Shown here in pieces: positions 18,491 to 28,400 of a stretch of 64,000 nt of DNA; position 1 is the stretch's first letter, and every line of letters starts with the position of its first letter. Position numbers and translations under genes: made by a program. The stretch spans positions 1-64,000 of the forward strand of contig VRMN01000008.1 of assembly GCA_008690995.1 (NCBI GenBank), written 5' to 3'. Below the pieces are notes generated by a model. That model had not been told where the DNA came from, did not search any database, and saw nothing but the letters and a program-made list of their open reading frames with translations. The stretch comes from Porphyridium purpureum (Eukaryota > Rhodophyta > Bangiophyceae > Porphyridiales > Porphyridiaceae).

Positions 18491-20689
18491 ATGGGGTCAC
18501 CCATAGACGGCGCAATGCGTGCCGCGACGCTTGAGAATATTCTGAACAAGGAAACGCTACGGTGGATTTTCGTCGGAGGGAAGGGCGGGGTCGGCAAGAC
18601 GACGACGTCGTGCTCGCTGGCATATGCCCTCGCAGTTTCAAAGGGGCGCAAGACGTTGTTGATCTCCACCGACCCTGCACACAATGTGTCTGACGCATTT
18701 GCGCAGCGCATGGGCACAACACCTACGCCGGTGGCAGGTGTACCGGGCCTGAGTGCTATGGAGGTGGAGATTGATCGCGCCGGGACTCGTAGCGCGGCTG
18801 CAGGGCTCATGAATGGCAACGCAAATGGCGGCGCGGCGTCTAGTATGACTGCTTCCACATGGTCAGACGTGTCGGACACTCAGAGGCAGCAGATGATGGC
18901 AATCTTGCCCCCAGAGCTGCAGCAGCTGCTCGGTGCAGGCGACCAGGGCGCCGTGTCTATGATGAACCAGTTACTGGACATGGTGCCTGGCATAGACGAG
19001 GCGTTGGCCTTTGCCGGCCTTATGCAGAGTGTGCTCAAGATGGACTTTGAGCGCTTTTTGTTCGACACTGCACCTACTGGCCACACGTTACGCCTACTCG
19101 CTTTCCCGTCGCTTCTTCAGAAGGCTGTCAGAAAGCTGCGCAGTCTGCACGACCAGTACGGACCGATGATGTCGTCTCTTTCGGCGCTTGCTGGTGGAGG
19201 TGCAGGCGGAGCGTCGGGGATACCAAGTATGCAGGAAACGCTCGCATCACGGCTGAATGAGATCTCCGCGCTTGTGGACGAAGTTGTGGGCCAGTTTCGC
19301 GATCCGCAGAAGACCACTTTTGTGGCCGTGGCAATTCCAGAGTATCTCTCTGTTTTTGAAACGGAGCGCATGATTCGGCAGCTCGGCAAGCTCGGTATTG
19401 ATGTGAAGAACATCGTGCTGAATCAGATCCTGGGCGAGTCGATGGAGCTCGTAGCCTCCCGCACAGCGAACGACGCGCGGCAGCGTGATCTGCAGCTCAT
19501 GGCGCTGTGTGACGCCCGCGTTGCTATACAGCAGAAGTACGTCTCGCAGTTGCTCGAATTGTATGGCGAAGACTTTCACGTGACGCAGGTGCCCATTTTC
19601 GACAACGAGGTGCGTGGGATTACGAGCTTACGCGAGTTTGGTACCTGCCTGATGACCGGCGGCACGAATGTGCCGTCTCCAGATGACATCATGTTCGAGC
19701 CATCGCTGCATAACCTTGTCGAGCAAGAGTCACTGCGGTGGATTTTTGTTGGTGGCAAGGGCGGAGTTGGCAAGACCACGACCAGTTGCAGCCTGGCGGT
19801 TGCTCTGCACGATCAGCTGGAGGAAACGCAGGGCAAGGTGCTGATTATCTCAACAGATCCCGCGCACAACCTATCGGACGCCTTTGCGGAAGAAATCGCA
19901 GTGGGTGCGACGCCCAAAAAATTGTCTGGCCTGGACCGACTGTACGCCCTCGAAATCGAAGCCGGGGAGTCGGCTGCCATGCTGATGGCCCAGGTGCTCC
20001 CGCCCCAGCTCGTCGGTGAGGACACGGTGCGTGAAATTGCATCTTCTGTTCCGGGCATTGACGAAGCCATTGCGTTTGCTCATATGCTGCAGTTGGTGGC
20101 AGACATGGAATTCGCGAAGATTGTCTTTGATACTGCGCCGACTGGACATACGCTTCGATTATTGCAGTTCCCGGCCCTGCTCGAACAGGCACTAGACAAG
20201 CTGGAGAGTCTGCGCGCCGCTATGGAGCCTATGGGTCCGATGATAGCCATGATGGCCGGGTCGATGGGAGGTGCGCCCCCGGGCCAGAACGGTGCTGCGT
20301 CTATTGATTTTGCCAGTTCTAAGATCCGCGAGCTCAAGTCCACGGTGGAAGATGTTAGCCGCCAGCTAAGCGATCCGGATAGATGCACCTTCGTGGCAGT
20401 ATCCATCGCCGAACTGCTGTCGGTTTATGAAACTGAGCGCCTGATCCAGCAGCTTGCCGAGCTGGATCTGGATATTCGCAACGTTGTTGTAAATCAATTG
20501 ATGGTCGCCAGAAAAACAGAAGACAAAATCCCATTGCTTGAGACGCGCGCAAAGATGCAGGCCAAGTATTTGCACCAAGTGGACGAATTGTATCCGGGCT
20601 CAGATTTTCACGTTACGCGGGTGCCACTGTTGCCACTCGAAGTGCGTGGTCCAGATCAGATCAAGGAGTTTGCGAAACTGTTGTCCTAA
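18491..20689 (+). CDS. Tandem double GET3/ArsA-type ATPase
   Basis: Protein of 732 residues made of two full GET3/ArsA units in one chain. Each has the deviant P-loop GGKGGVGKT (29-37 and 421-429), switch I STDPAHN, and switch II DTAPTGHTLRLL. Eukaryotic Get3 is normally a single unit of about 340 residues that dimerises around a zinc held by a CxxC pair and delivers tail-anchored proteins to the ER. Here the first unit keeps only the second Cys (LMALCDAR) and the second has none at that site (PLLETRAK). The fused pair may therefore work as an intramolecular pseudo-dimer without zinc. Bacterial ArsA arsenite ATPases are also double, but ArsA-specific metal-site Cys residues are not evident. 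The ATG at 18491 is used because the frame upstream begins with GTG. No organelle leader is obvious. Confidence 0.88.
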   Translation: MGSPIDGAMRAATLENILNKETLRWIFVGGKGGVGKTTTSCSLAYALAVSKGRKTLLISTDPAHNVSDAFAQRMGTTPTPVAGVPGLSAMEVEIDRAGTRSAAAGLMNGNANGGAASSMTASTWSDVSDTQRQQMMAILPPELQQLLGAGDQGAVSMMNQLLDMVPGIDEALAFAGLMQSVLKMDFERFLFDTAPTGHTLRLLAFPSLLQKAVRKLRSLHDQYGPMMSSLSALAGGGAGGASGIPSMQETLASRLNEISALVDEVVGQFRDPQKTTFVAVAIPEYLSVFETERMIRQLGKLGIDVKNIVLNQILGESMELVASRTANDARQRDLQLMALCDARVAIQQKYVSQLLELYGEDFHVTQVPIFDNEVRGITSLREFGTCLMTGGTNVPSPDDIMFEPSLHNLVEQESLRWIFVGGKGGVGKTTTSCSLAVALHDQLEETQGKVLIISTDPAHNLSDAFAEEIAVGATPKKLSGLDRLYALEIEAGESAAMLMAQVLPPQLVGEDTVREIASSVPGIDEAIAFAHMLQLVADMEFAKIVFDTAPTGHTLRLLQFPALLEQALDKLESLRAAMEPMGPMIAMMAGSMGGAPPGQNGAASIDFASSKIRELKSTVEDVSRQLSDPDRCTFVAVSIAELLSVYETERLIQQLAELDLDIRNVVVNQLMVARKTEDKIPLLETRAKMQAKYLHQVDELYPGSDFHVTRVPLLPLEVRGPDQIKEFAKLLS

Positions 20690-20930
20690 GTTTTGCACGC
20701 ACACAAAACCGCGTGAGCGGACCATTGTAGTGGAAGACGTTCTGCAATAAACAAAGTTGACTTTACACCGTCCTTCGTCGAGATGGGTTACAGGGTTCAT
20801 AATAGAGTCTGTGAGGCAGAAACGTGCCTTCAAGGCAGCTTGATTTTGATCGTCCAACTTTTGCTCAAAGCCGCTCGTTGCAGGACTATTCGGCCTCGCC
20901 GGCTCTTTCGGTGACGTTCGACGACACGCA

Positions 20931-22628
20931 TCAAATGGGCATGGCTGAATTGGTTACAATCCGCTTCAGTTTCGAGCCCTGCGTGGCAGGACCCAAAATG
21001 GCCTGTTCATCACTTTGTATGAAGTGTTTCAGAAACATGCGGTAAAATTCAAGAAATGAAGCGTATACTGCGTCTTTCCGGCTTTGGGCCATGTTCCGCA
21101 ACTCAACGCGCACAGCATCCACAGCCTCTTCGAAATTCTCTTTCGGACCTTCGCTCCTGGCGCTCATCTTGCGAGATACTGCGCTTGTCACCTTGGCCGC
21201 CTGGGAGGTTTGCGGCTCCGCGCCATGCATAAGCTTTGCCGGCGACATGTAGAAAAGAACGCGCATCTCATGATTGTGGTCATCCACCATAAACGCGGCC
21301 CGTATCATGTTATCCGACGCCAGGAATGCAATATGCAGCTCGCCAAGAATACGCTTGATGTGTTCATGCACTTCCAGTGCGGTCATCCCGGACAGAAACG
21401 AAAATGTGTTTCGCTGCGCCTCATCAATGCTTCGAATCTTAGTCTCCCGCCGCTTCTGCTGTTTTTGCATTTCTTTGAGGGCCAAACTCGCAGAGCTTGG
21501 CTGGTGCGTCGTGCGAGAGGCCAAGTCCTCGTCCGTTTTTGACCGGAAAACCTTGGTCAGTTTGCGCAACCGCGTCGGCGTGCTCGCATCTTTCTCAGCT
21601 GTGTTCTCACGGCTCAAACTTGCTTCCGAACGAGGTTTGCTTTTCGATCGCGGAATCATTGTTTCCTTTTTGTCTCCGGCGGTGCCACCTGCATCGACGT
21701 GCGTCGGAGGATCCGGTACGGGAGAAGCGCTGGACTTAAGCGTTGATGTCGGCACAGCTTCTGGTTTCAAGATGTCTGCTGCCTCTTCAGCAGCTGCTGG
21801 AGGTTGTGTTTCGCTGGTTGCTTGCTCTGTTTCGCCCGCATCTTTATCGATCGACGAGTCCAACGAGCCAGTCGTTGCCTGTGGCCGTGACCTCAGGCCC
21901 GCAAGACTACCCATCTCAGCACGGATGTGTCCAGGTGCAAGCATTTCGACAAAGCGCTCTTCCTTTTCTGCTAGCTGCATACTGGACAGGCTTCTGAGGT
22001 CAAGGCTCACTCGACCGGGCGCCGGAAAGGAAGTTTCTTCGTCGTCTAGCACGCCGTTGAGACTACTTCCGTGACTCTGTGCGTGTGGAGACAGCATCGC
22101 TGCTTGCAACCTCATCCTAGGCTTCGTCTGTCGCTGATACTCTGAGTCCCCTCTATCCGGCGGCCCTTCCTGGTTTGCCGGATTCGATGCCCGCCCTTGC
22201 CCTGGCTTAGGCTCGGGCTTAGGCTCGGGCTTAGGCTCGGGCTTGGGCTCGGGCTTGGGCTCGGGCTGCAGTTCTGGCAGTGGTTTGGTCTCGGGTTCCG
22301 ACGGTGGTTCCGAAGGTGGTTCCGACGGGGGTTCCGACGGTGGTTCCGACGGGGGTTCCGACGGTGGTTCCGACGGTGGTTCCGACGGTGGTTCCGACAT
22401 TCGTCCCGTCAGCGATTCCGCCAACGGTTCCGTCAATGGCTCCATCAGCGGTTCCGTCAGCGGTTCATGCTCCGTCACCGGGTCTGGCACGTCATCATCG
22501 CGGTGCTCTTCCTCAAAGTCTTCATATTCTATGCCTGCCCCTCGATCCGCAAACCGCTTGACCATACCTATCGAGGACGAACTCGCATTCATCGTCGAGG
22601 TGCTCTGGTCCAGAATACTCCTCTCCAT
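20931..22628 (-). CDS. Unknown protein with PPSE and KPEP repeats
   Basis: About 565 residues from the ATG at 22628 (MERSILDQST). A longer frame to 22868 exists, but that start would leave the promoter motif at 22893 only about 25 bp away, against 120-540 bp at other genes. The region from about 60 to 150 is low-complexity: TEPL-type, then about eight PPSE units, then KPEP units. The middle is Ser/Pro/Glu-rich and probably disordered. The C-terminal 190 residues look folded (SFLSGMTALEVHEHIKRIL, IRAAFMVDDHNHEMRVLFYMS, ASFLEFYRMFLKHF). The first part of this is weakly reminiscent of a KA1-type membrane-binding domain, but I cannot confirm it. Function unknown. Confidence 0.65.
   Translation of the reverse strand: MERSILDQSTSTMNASSSSIGMVKRFADRGAGIEYEDFEEEHRDDDVPDPVTEHEPLTEPLMEPLTEPLAESLTGRMSEPPSEPPSEPPSEPPSEPPSEPPSEPPSEPPSEPETKPLPELQPEPKPEPKPEPKPEPKPEPKPGQGRASNPANQEGPPDRGDSEYQRQTKPRMRLQAAMLSPHAQSHGSSLNGVLDDEETSFPAPGRVSLDLRSLSSMQLAEKEERFVEMLAPGHIRAEMGSLAGLRSRPQATTGSLDSSIDKDAGETEQATSETQPPAAAEEAADILKPEAVPTSTLKSSASPVPDPPTHVDAGGTAGDKKETMIPRSKSKPRSEASLSRENTAEKDASTPTRLRKLTKVFRSKTDEDLASRTTHQPSSASLALKEMQKQQKRRETKIRSIDEAQRNTFSFLSGMTALEVHEHIKRILGELHIAFLASDNMIRAAFMVDDHNHEMRVLFYMSPAKLMHGAEPQTSQAAKVTSAVSRKMSARSEGPKENFEEAVDAVRVELRNMAQSRKDAVYASFLEFYRMFLKHFIQSDEQAILGPATQGSKLKRIVTNSAMPI
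22204..22399. repeat. Two in-frame 12-bp minisatellite arrays
   Basis: Array one (about 22204-22266) repeats GGCTTAGGCTCG and variants. Array two (about 22294-22399) repeats GGTTCCGACGGT and variants about nine times. Both are multiples of three and lie in the coding strand of the 20931-22628 gene, giving KPEP and PPSE units. Slippage would lengthen or shorten the protein without shifting frame. They are not CRISPR repeats: no unique spacers separate the units. Confidence 0.8.
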
Positions 22629-22892
22629 GTTTTCCGCAGGCGGAGCGCCGGCGCCCCGGTTGCCCGGCAACAACAACCCGCGAGCCGCCTCGCCCTTTGT
22701 CTCAGCCGGCGGGGTACAACGTCGAGAGTGCCCCGCGCGCTCTCCCCCCCGGACAACAGCCGCACACTCCGTCCCCGCTCCCTTGTTCGCCCTGCCGCTC
22801 GTTCGAGAGCAGTCCACTGAGGCCCCACGCTGCTGCGCGCGTGTCGGGCGTTCCTGTCGCGCTTCCAATACCTAAAATAGAACTTGGTGAGG

Positions 22893-22909
22893 TGTACAGT
22901 GTGTACGGT
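22893..22909. promoter_or_regulatory. TGTACAGTG motif upstream of the PPSE-repeat gene
   Basis: An exact TGTACAGTG (22893-22901) is followed at once by a related TGTACGGTG (22902-22910). They lie in the narrow gap between the 3' end of the glycosyltransferase gene and the 5' end of the PPSE-repeat gene. Only the latter has its start on this side, so the motif is probably its promoter, about 265 bp from the preferred ATG. Confidence 0.5.
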
Positions 22910-22957
22910 GCAGGTGCGGGCGCAGATTGGACTATTTAATGTTGGAGCTCGGTCGGA

Positions 22958-25048
22958 CTATTGGGTCTTGCGTTCACGTGCGCTCGTGGCACGCACGACA
23001 CGGGCGTCGCGCCAGGCGAGCACGTTGTGGCGCGTTCGGGAGAGCCAGGTGTAGGCGTCGTGCGACAATCTGCGCAGAGACCGCTGCACAGCAAAGAAGA
23101 GGAAGAATAATGGACCCGCACAGCCGAGCGTCCACCAAAGCAACCAGCGCGGGCTTCCGGCATGGATGCCGTGCAGTTGCCTCGTGCAGACGCGATCCTG
23201 TAATGCGGCTGGAACAGACAAGTGACTTCGGCCCCATGCGTCATGGTCTGGTAAGCGAAGGGACCGATCAGGTTCGTCCAGCAGTTCATCCACTGCACAC
23301 AGAAATGTTCCCACGGGGTCTGCGTTGGTCAGGAGCTGAGCAAGGTCACGCATCGTATCGGCATCAACAGAACGGAGCACATTCAAAGAAGAGATTATTT
23401 CCGCTGACTCTGTACCTTCTTCCACGCGCGCAATCTCCGCAACGCCAGCGTCGTACAGCCGAAACGCCACGTCCAACTGCTCGCTCTCCAGCGGCATGCA
23501 CAGCAGCGGGATGGCCTGCGCGAGCGCTACATGAGCGGCATCCAACCCACAGGATGAGATGAACACGGAAGGAGCGCAGAATTCTAGTCGCGCGCTCAAG
23601 TCTTCCACATGACTCAGCCATTCAAACTGCAGACGGACGTTCGAGGCATCGCATTCAGAACCATCGCGCAAGAGCTCCTCGATCGATCTTTCGAATACTG
23701 ACACCGATGCTGCTAGACTTGAGTTGGACAGCAGCCAGGTGACGACGTGGGGTGCGTCGTTTGCCGTGGAGCGCCAGCTGCAGACTGCCCGACGCACTTT
23801 ACGAATCATAAATTCGGGCATGTCCAATTCACTGTGAAACCACACAATGATGTCGCCGCGCAGACTAGGTGGGTCGATGACGGGCGGCCGTGACGAAGAC
23901 GGCAGCCATGCTCCAGTGATGATCATGTTGTCGAGTCCCGTCTGCGGAAAGCAGTATTCAATCCCAAAGACAGTGTTCAGAAGCAGCGTCGAGTTGCTGT
24001 ACAGCTCGGAGAGCGATGATACAACTGGAGTAGGCGGTACGACAACGGACCCGAACGCGCCCACACTGCCCACCTTGGCTTTCAGGAACGCAGAATTCAA
24101 ATGCCGTCGCAGAGATTGTCGTGCCAGCCACGCAAGCACATGAAAGGTCGGCTGTGCAAACATGAGCCCGATGGGGTATTCACGAAGATGACCGTGAATG
24201 GGTAGATAGCGGGGCAAAAACATGCCCTCCATGGGCTCCCGGAATCCCCCTAATAGTGATGCGTGACTAACAATCACTTGACGGGGCGAAAGCTTCTGAT
24301 GCAATGCGAGGATTGACCCAATGCTCTTTGAGTCCACAAGCGCGAGATGCGGTAGGAGATCCTGTTCGGCTAGGCTTCTGAGTAGATCGTGCAACACCTC
24401 AAATGACCTCACAGCCTCCTTCTCAATCTTGAGTCGCGTATCCGCAGCGTCATCTTGCAGCAGAGTACGAAAGCGTGTGTCACGATGCCATAGACATGTA
24501 TCGAGGGTGATCGCGCCGCCAGGAACGCACTGGACCGCGTGCGCCACTCCGTGTTCGCTCGCAAGTCGCTCGCATTCTCGCGCTTCCTCATCGGCGCCGC
24601 TCACAGCGACCATGGCGCGGAAATGCCGTGTCGACTGAGTGCGCGATTCTGCAGATGTGCAGCCCTTCCGTTCAATTAGTGCTGCGACAAACTCCCAAAG
24701 CGTCCGGTCACGCATGCTTGCCGGCTTGCCCGGCATCACAACAAGCACGCGCACGACATTATCGTCAACGTCCTCGATATCACTGAACACATGCCTTTTG
24801 ATCGCGGCTCTACTTGCATTCGCTAGCTCGTCAATGCAGAGCCCTGCGTCACGTTCCAGTTGGGCAAGCTCTTCGGACGGCGCTGGAAAGGGCCATTGCC
24901 AGCCGTCCACATGGACGACCAAGGACGCGACGATTGCGCCCATCAGGAGCCACCATGGCAAAAGGCCGGAACACGAAGCGCATCTTCGTGCATTGTATCG
25001 CGGCAGGACAAGCGACGAGGCCGTCCTTGACGCCCGTGAAGTCTCCAT
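22958..25048 (-). CDS. GT1-like glycosyltransferase, membrane anchored
   Basis: Protein of 696 residues. The N-terminus has a hydrophobic signal or anchor (LLPWWLLMGAIVASLVVHV, about 29-47). The C-terminus has a membrane span (LLWWTLGCAGPLFFLFFAV) followed by a short basic tail, the same topology as ER-resident UDP-glucuronosyltransferases. The C-terminal half contains FISSCGLDAAHVALAQAIP then LLCMPLESEQLDVAFRL, aligning with the UGT donor-binding block (FITHGG..S..EAL..GVP then PLFADQ.DNA.RL). The usual His-Gly-Gly is replaced by Ser-Cys-Gly, so donor binding may be altered. The N-terminal acceptor half is divergent. Possible acceptors (sterols, lipids) cannot be read from sequence. About 89 bp separate its stop from the longest frame of the neighbouring PPSE-repeat gene. 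Confidence 0.65.
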   Translation of the reverse strand: METSRASRTASSLVLPRYNARRCASCSGLLPWWLLMGAIVASLVVHVDGWQWPFPAPSEELAQLERDAGLCIDELANASRAAIKRHVFSDIEDVDDNVVRVLVVMPGKPASMRDRTLWEFVAALIERKGCTSAESRTQSTRHFRAMVAVSGADEEARECERLASEHGVAHAVQCVPGGAITLDTCLWHRDTRFRTLLQDDAADTRLKIEKEAVRSFEVLHDLLRSLAEQDLLPHLALVDSKSIGSILALHQKLSPRQVIVSHASLLGGFREPMEGMFLPRYLPIHGHLREYPIGLMFAQPTFHVLAWLARQSLRRHLNSAFLKAKVGSVGAFGSVVVPPTPVVSSLSELYSNSTLLLNTVFGIEYCFPQTGLDNMIITGAWLPSSSRPPVIDPPSLRGDIIVWFHSELDMPEFMIRKVRRAVCSWRSTANDAPHVVTWLLSNSSLAASVSVFERSIEELLRDGSECDASNVRLQFEWLSHVEDLSARLEFCAPSVFISSCGLDAAHVALAQAIPLLCMPLESEQLDVAFRLYDAGVAEIARVEEGTESAEIISSLNVLRSVDADTMRDLAQLLTNADPVGTFLCAVDELLDEPDRSLRLPDHDAWGRSHLSVPAALQDRVCTRQLHGIHAGSPRWLLWWTLGCAGPLFFLFFAVQRSLRRLSHDAYTWLSRTRHNVLAWRDARVVRATSARERKTQ

Positions 25049-25442
25049 GCCGCATGAGCGCGCTCACACCCGAATCGCATTCCAGGGATCCACTCAGTGG
25101 CGCAGACCCCCAAGTTAGAATGAGGGTTTGATGTTCACACCAATCGGGTTAGATTGAGGGTTTCAAAAGGCGATGGAGCGATTTGAAAATTCGAAAATTT
25201 GAAAGCAGGAGCTGGGAAGGAGCAGAGGGAGGCCATGCACAGAAGAAGCACAGCACCATGTGGAGCTCGGAAAGGTATGCAGCAAGGGACGAAGGAGTCT
25301 TGCAGGGAGGCTCTTATTGAGTACGGAGTTGCACAATCAGGTGCGAAGAAGGGCTGTCGAAGACGCAAGGCAAAGAGGACAAGAACGGGAAAGAAAGTGC
25401 GTCTGTGTGTGACAGATTAGATTGGATTGCGTGGTGCCCAGG
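25049..25442. other. Divergent promoter region, glycosyltransferase / topoisomerase II
   Basis: About 390 bp between divergent starts. It has an A/T-rich inverted stretch around 25172-25205 (TTTGAAAATTCGAAAATTTG) and an AG-rich run, but no TATA box or TGTACAGTG motif that I can see. No coding sequence supported. Confidence 0.4.
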
Positions 25443-28400
25443 ATGGAGGCGCTGCATCCAGCGCAGGCTGGCAACTCGAATCAGAACAAGCGGCTCGGGC
25501 CCGGTCAGAATGTGGAAGAGATGTACAAAAAGGTGTCGCAGCTGGAGCACGTGCTGCTGCGTCCAGATACGTACATTGGATCTGCGGAGCGCGTAGCGCA
25601 GACCATGTGGGTTTGGGATGAGCCGGCAGGTAAGATGGTGTACCGCGAGGTGCATTATGTCCCTGGGCTGTATAAGATCTTTGACGAGATTCTGGTGAAT
25701 GCGGCTGATCATAAGCAGCGTGACGCGTCGCTGGATACGATCAAAGTGGACATAGACACGGAGAACAACCTTATCAGCGTGTTTAACAATGGATCTGGCA
25801 TTCCGGTCGAGATGCACAAGAAGGAAGGTGTGTACGTGCCAGAAATGATTTTTGGACAGCTGCTCACGTCCTCCAATTACAATGACAGTGAGAAGAAAGT
25901 GGTGGGCGGGCGCAATGGGTATGGCGCAAAGCTTGCGAATATTTTCTCGACCAAGTTTGTGGTCGAGACGGCCGACTCGGCGCGCGGGCTCAAGTACAGG
26001 CAAGTGTTCCGTGATAACATGCAGCAAAAGGAACCGCCCACGGTCAAGTCCATGGGTGCCAAAAAAGAGGACTGGACCAGGCTGTCGTTTTCGCCTGACC
26101 TTGCCAAGTTTGGCGCGACCCACCTTGACACCGACACGTTCGCATTGTTTAAGAAACGCGTATACGACATTGCTGGTGCGAATCCGGGCATTAAGGTCTG
26201 GTTCAATGGCGAGCGCATTCCAATTCGTACGTTCAAAGACTATGTGAACCTGTACATGCACGAAAAGCCGGACGTTCCGCTTGTACACGAGCGCTGCGGC
26301 GAGCGCTGGGAAGTAGTGGTTACTGCATCTGATGGCCAGTTCAACCAAGTTAGTTTCGTCAACTCAATCTGGACCATCAAAGGTGGAACGCACGTGACGC
26401 ACGTTGCCGACCAGATCGTGGCCAAGTTGTCCGAACATATCGCCAAAAAGAGCAAGACTGTAGCGCCAAAGCCGTTCCAGATCAAGAGCCACCTGTCCAT
26501 TTTCGTGAATTGCTTGGTAGAGAACCCGGCCTTTGACTCACAAACCAAGGAGACACTGACGTCCAAGCCGAGCTCTTTTGGAAGCAAGTGCGTGTTGTCC
26601 GAAGAACTCATGAAGAAGGTCATCAAGAGTGGCGTCGTCGAAAATATCCTGGCATTTGCAAAGTTCAAGCAGGAGAAGGAGCTGTCCAAGACAGACGGCG
26701 GCAAGAAGATCAAGGTTCTTGGCGTGCCTAAACTGGACGATGCAAACAAGGCCGGCTCTCGCGAGTCCTGCAAGTGCACTTTGATTCTGACGGAGGGTGA
26801 CTCTGCCAAAGCGCTCGCGATTTCAGGCCTTTCGGTCATCGGTCGCGATTACTATGGCGTGTTCCCGCTTCGCGGCAAGCTTCTGAACGTGCGCGAAGCC
26901 ACGCACAAGCAGATCATGGACAATGCAGAGCTGTCGAACCTGAAAAAGATTCTCGGGCTCCAGCAAAACAAGACGTATGATGCTGAAAGCGTGAAGCAGT
27001 TGCGGTACGGTCATGTCTTGATCATGACGGACCAAGACCACGATGGTAGTCACATCAAAGGTCTCCTGATCAATTTCCTGGAGCACTTTTGGCCAAGTTT
27101 ACTCGAGGTGCCTGGCTTCCTGCAGGAATTTATTACCCCGATTGTCAAGTGCACTCGGGGGCAGGACCAGAAAATCTTCTTCACTATGCCAGAGTACAAG
27201 ACTTGGTTTGAAGCCGAGATGGGCTCGGGCGCGCGGTCGCGCTGGAACATCAAGTACTACAAGGGTTTGGGTACCTCCACGAGTTCGGAAGCGAAGCAAT
27301 ACTTTGGCGACCTCGACACACATCTGCTGACCTTCAAGCACGCCGGCTCCAATTGCAATCAAATGATTGACCTGGCTTTTTCGAAGCAACGCGTCGCAGA
27401 CCGCAAGGTGTGGCTCGCGGAGTCCGAGCCGAACACATTTCTTGACTACGCACGGGATGAGCTTACCTACTCGAACTTTATCAATAAGGAACTGGTGCTC
27501 TTTTCGCTTGCAGACAACGAGCGCTCCATTCCTAGCGTTGTCGATGGGCTAAAGCCCAGCCAGCGCAAGGTGCTCTTCGCGTGCTTCAAGAGAAAACTCA
27601 AGACTGAAATTAAGGTGGCGCAGCTCGCCGGTTATGTGTCGGAGCATGCGGCTTATCATCACGGCGAGGCTTCACTCATGTCGACGATCGTCGGGCTTGC
27701 GCAGAACTTTGTCGGTGCCAACAACATTAACTTGCTTGTGCCGTCTGGTCAATTCGGAACCCGGCTGCAAGGTGGTAAAGACGCAGCGTCGGCGCGTTAC
27801 ATTTTTACACGATTGGCCAAGGTCACGCGTGCTTTGTTTCCAGAAAAGGACGACCAAATTCTGGAGTACCTCGACGAAGATGGCATGCGCATTGAGCCGA
27901 AATGGTACTGTCCAATTATTCCGCTCGCTCTGGTGAACGGTGCTGATGGGATCGGCACTGGCTGGTCAACGTCTGTGCCTTGCTACAACCCGCGGGATCT
28001 TGTCAAAATCATACGCGCTCTGCTGGCGGTTTCGTCGAGCACTGACGAAACTCAACTTCAGCGAACGATCCATGGGATTGACCTAGTACCCTGGTACCGC
28101 GGCTTCAAGGGCAGCGTGCATGCTGTCGAAAATTCGACGTCATTTGATGTGCATGGCCGCGTCTACCGCGTTGACGCGGACACGCTCCGCGTCGTCGAGT
28201 TGCCCATTCGGTCGTGGACTTCATCGTACAAGGAATGGCTGGAGAGTAATGTTGTGGGCGCACCAAGCGTCGGGGACAATACTCAAGCCAAGAGTGCCTT
28301 TGTTCGAGACATTCGCGACCTGAGCACAGAGGATCAAGTTGATTTCACAGTGACCGTGACTCCTGGCTCGACGGCCGACACTGAGGATCTGTTCAAGAAG

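Noticed and set aside
18491-20689. Bacterial arsenite efflux ATPase ArsA
   Set aside because: The double layout fits, but no ArsA-type metal-site Cys triad is evident and no ArsB or ArsR-like neighbour is present; GET3-like is safer.
22204-22399. CRISPR-like short regular repeats
   Set aside because: Units are contiguous 12-mers in a coding frame with no spacers, in a eukaryotic gene.
25314-26348. Minus-strand frame of about 340 codons opposite topoisomerase II
   Set aside because: Antisense shadow of the ATPase domain; His/Arg-rich and without similarity.
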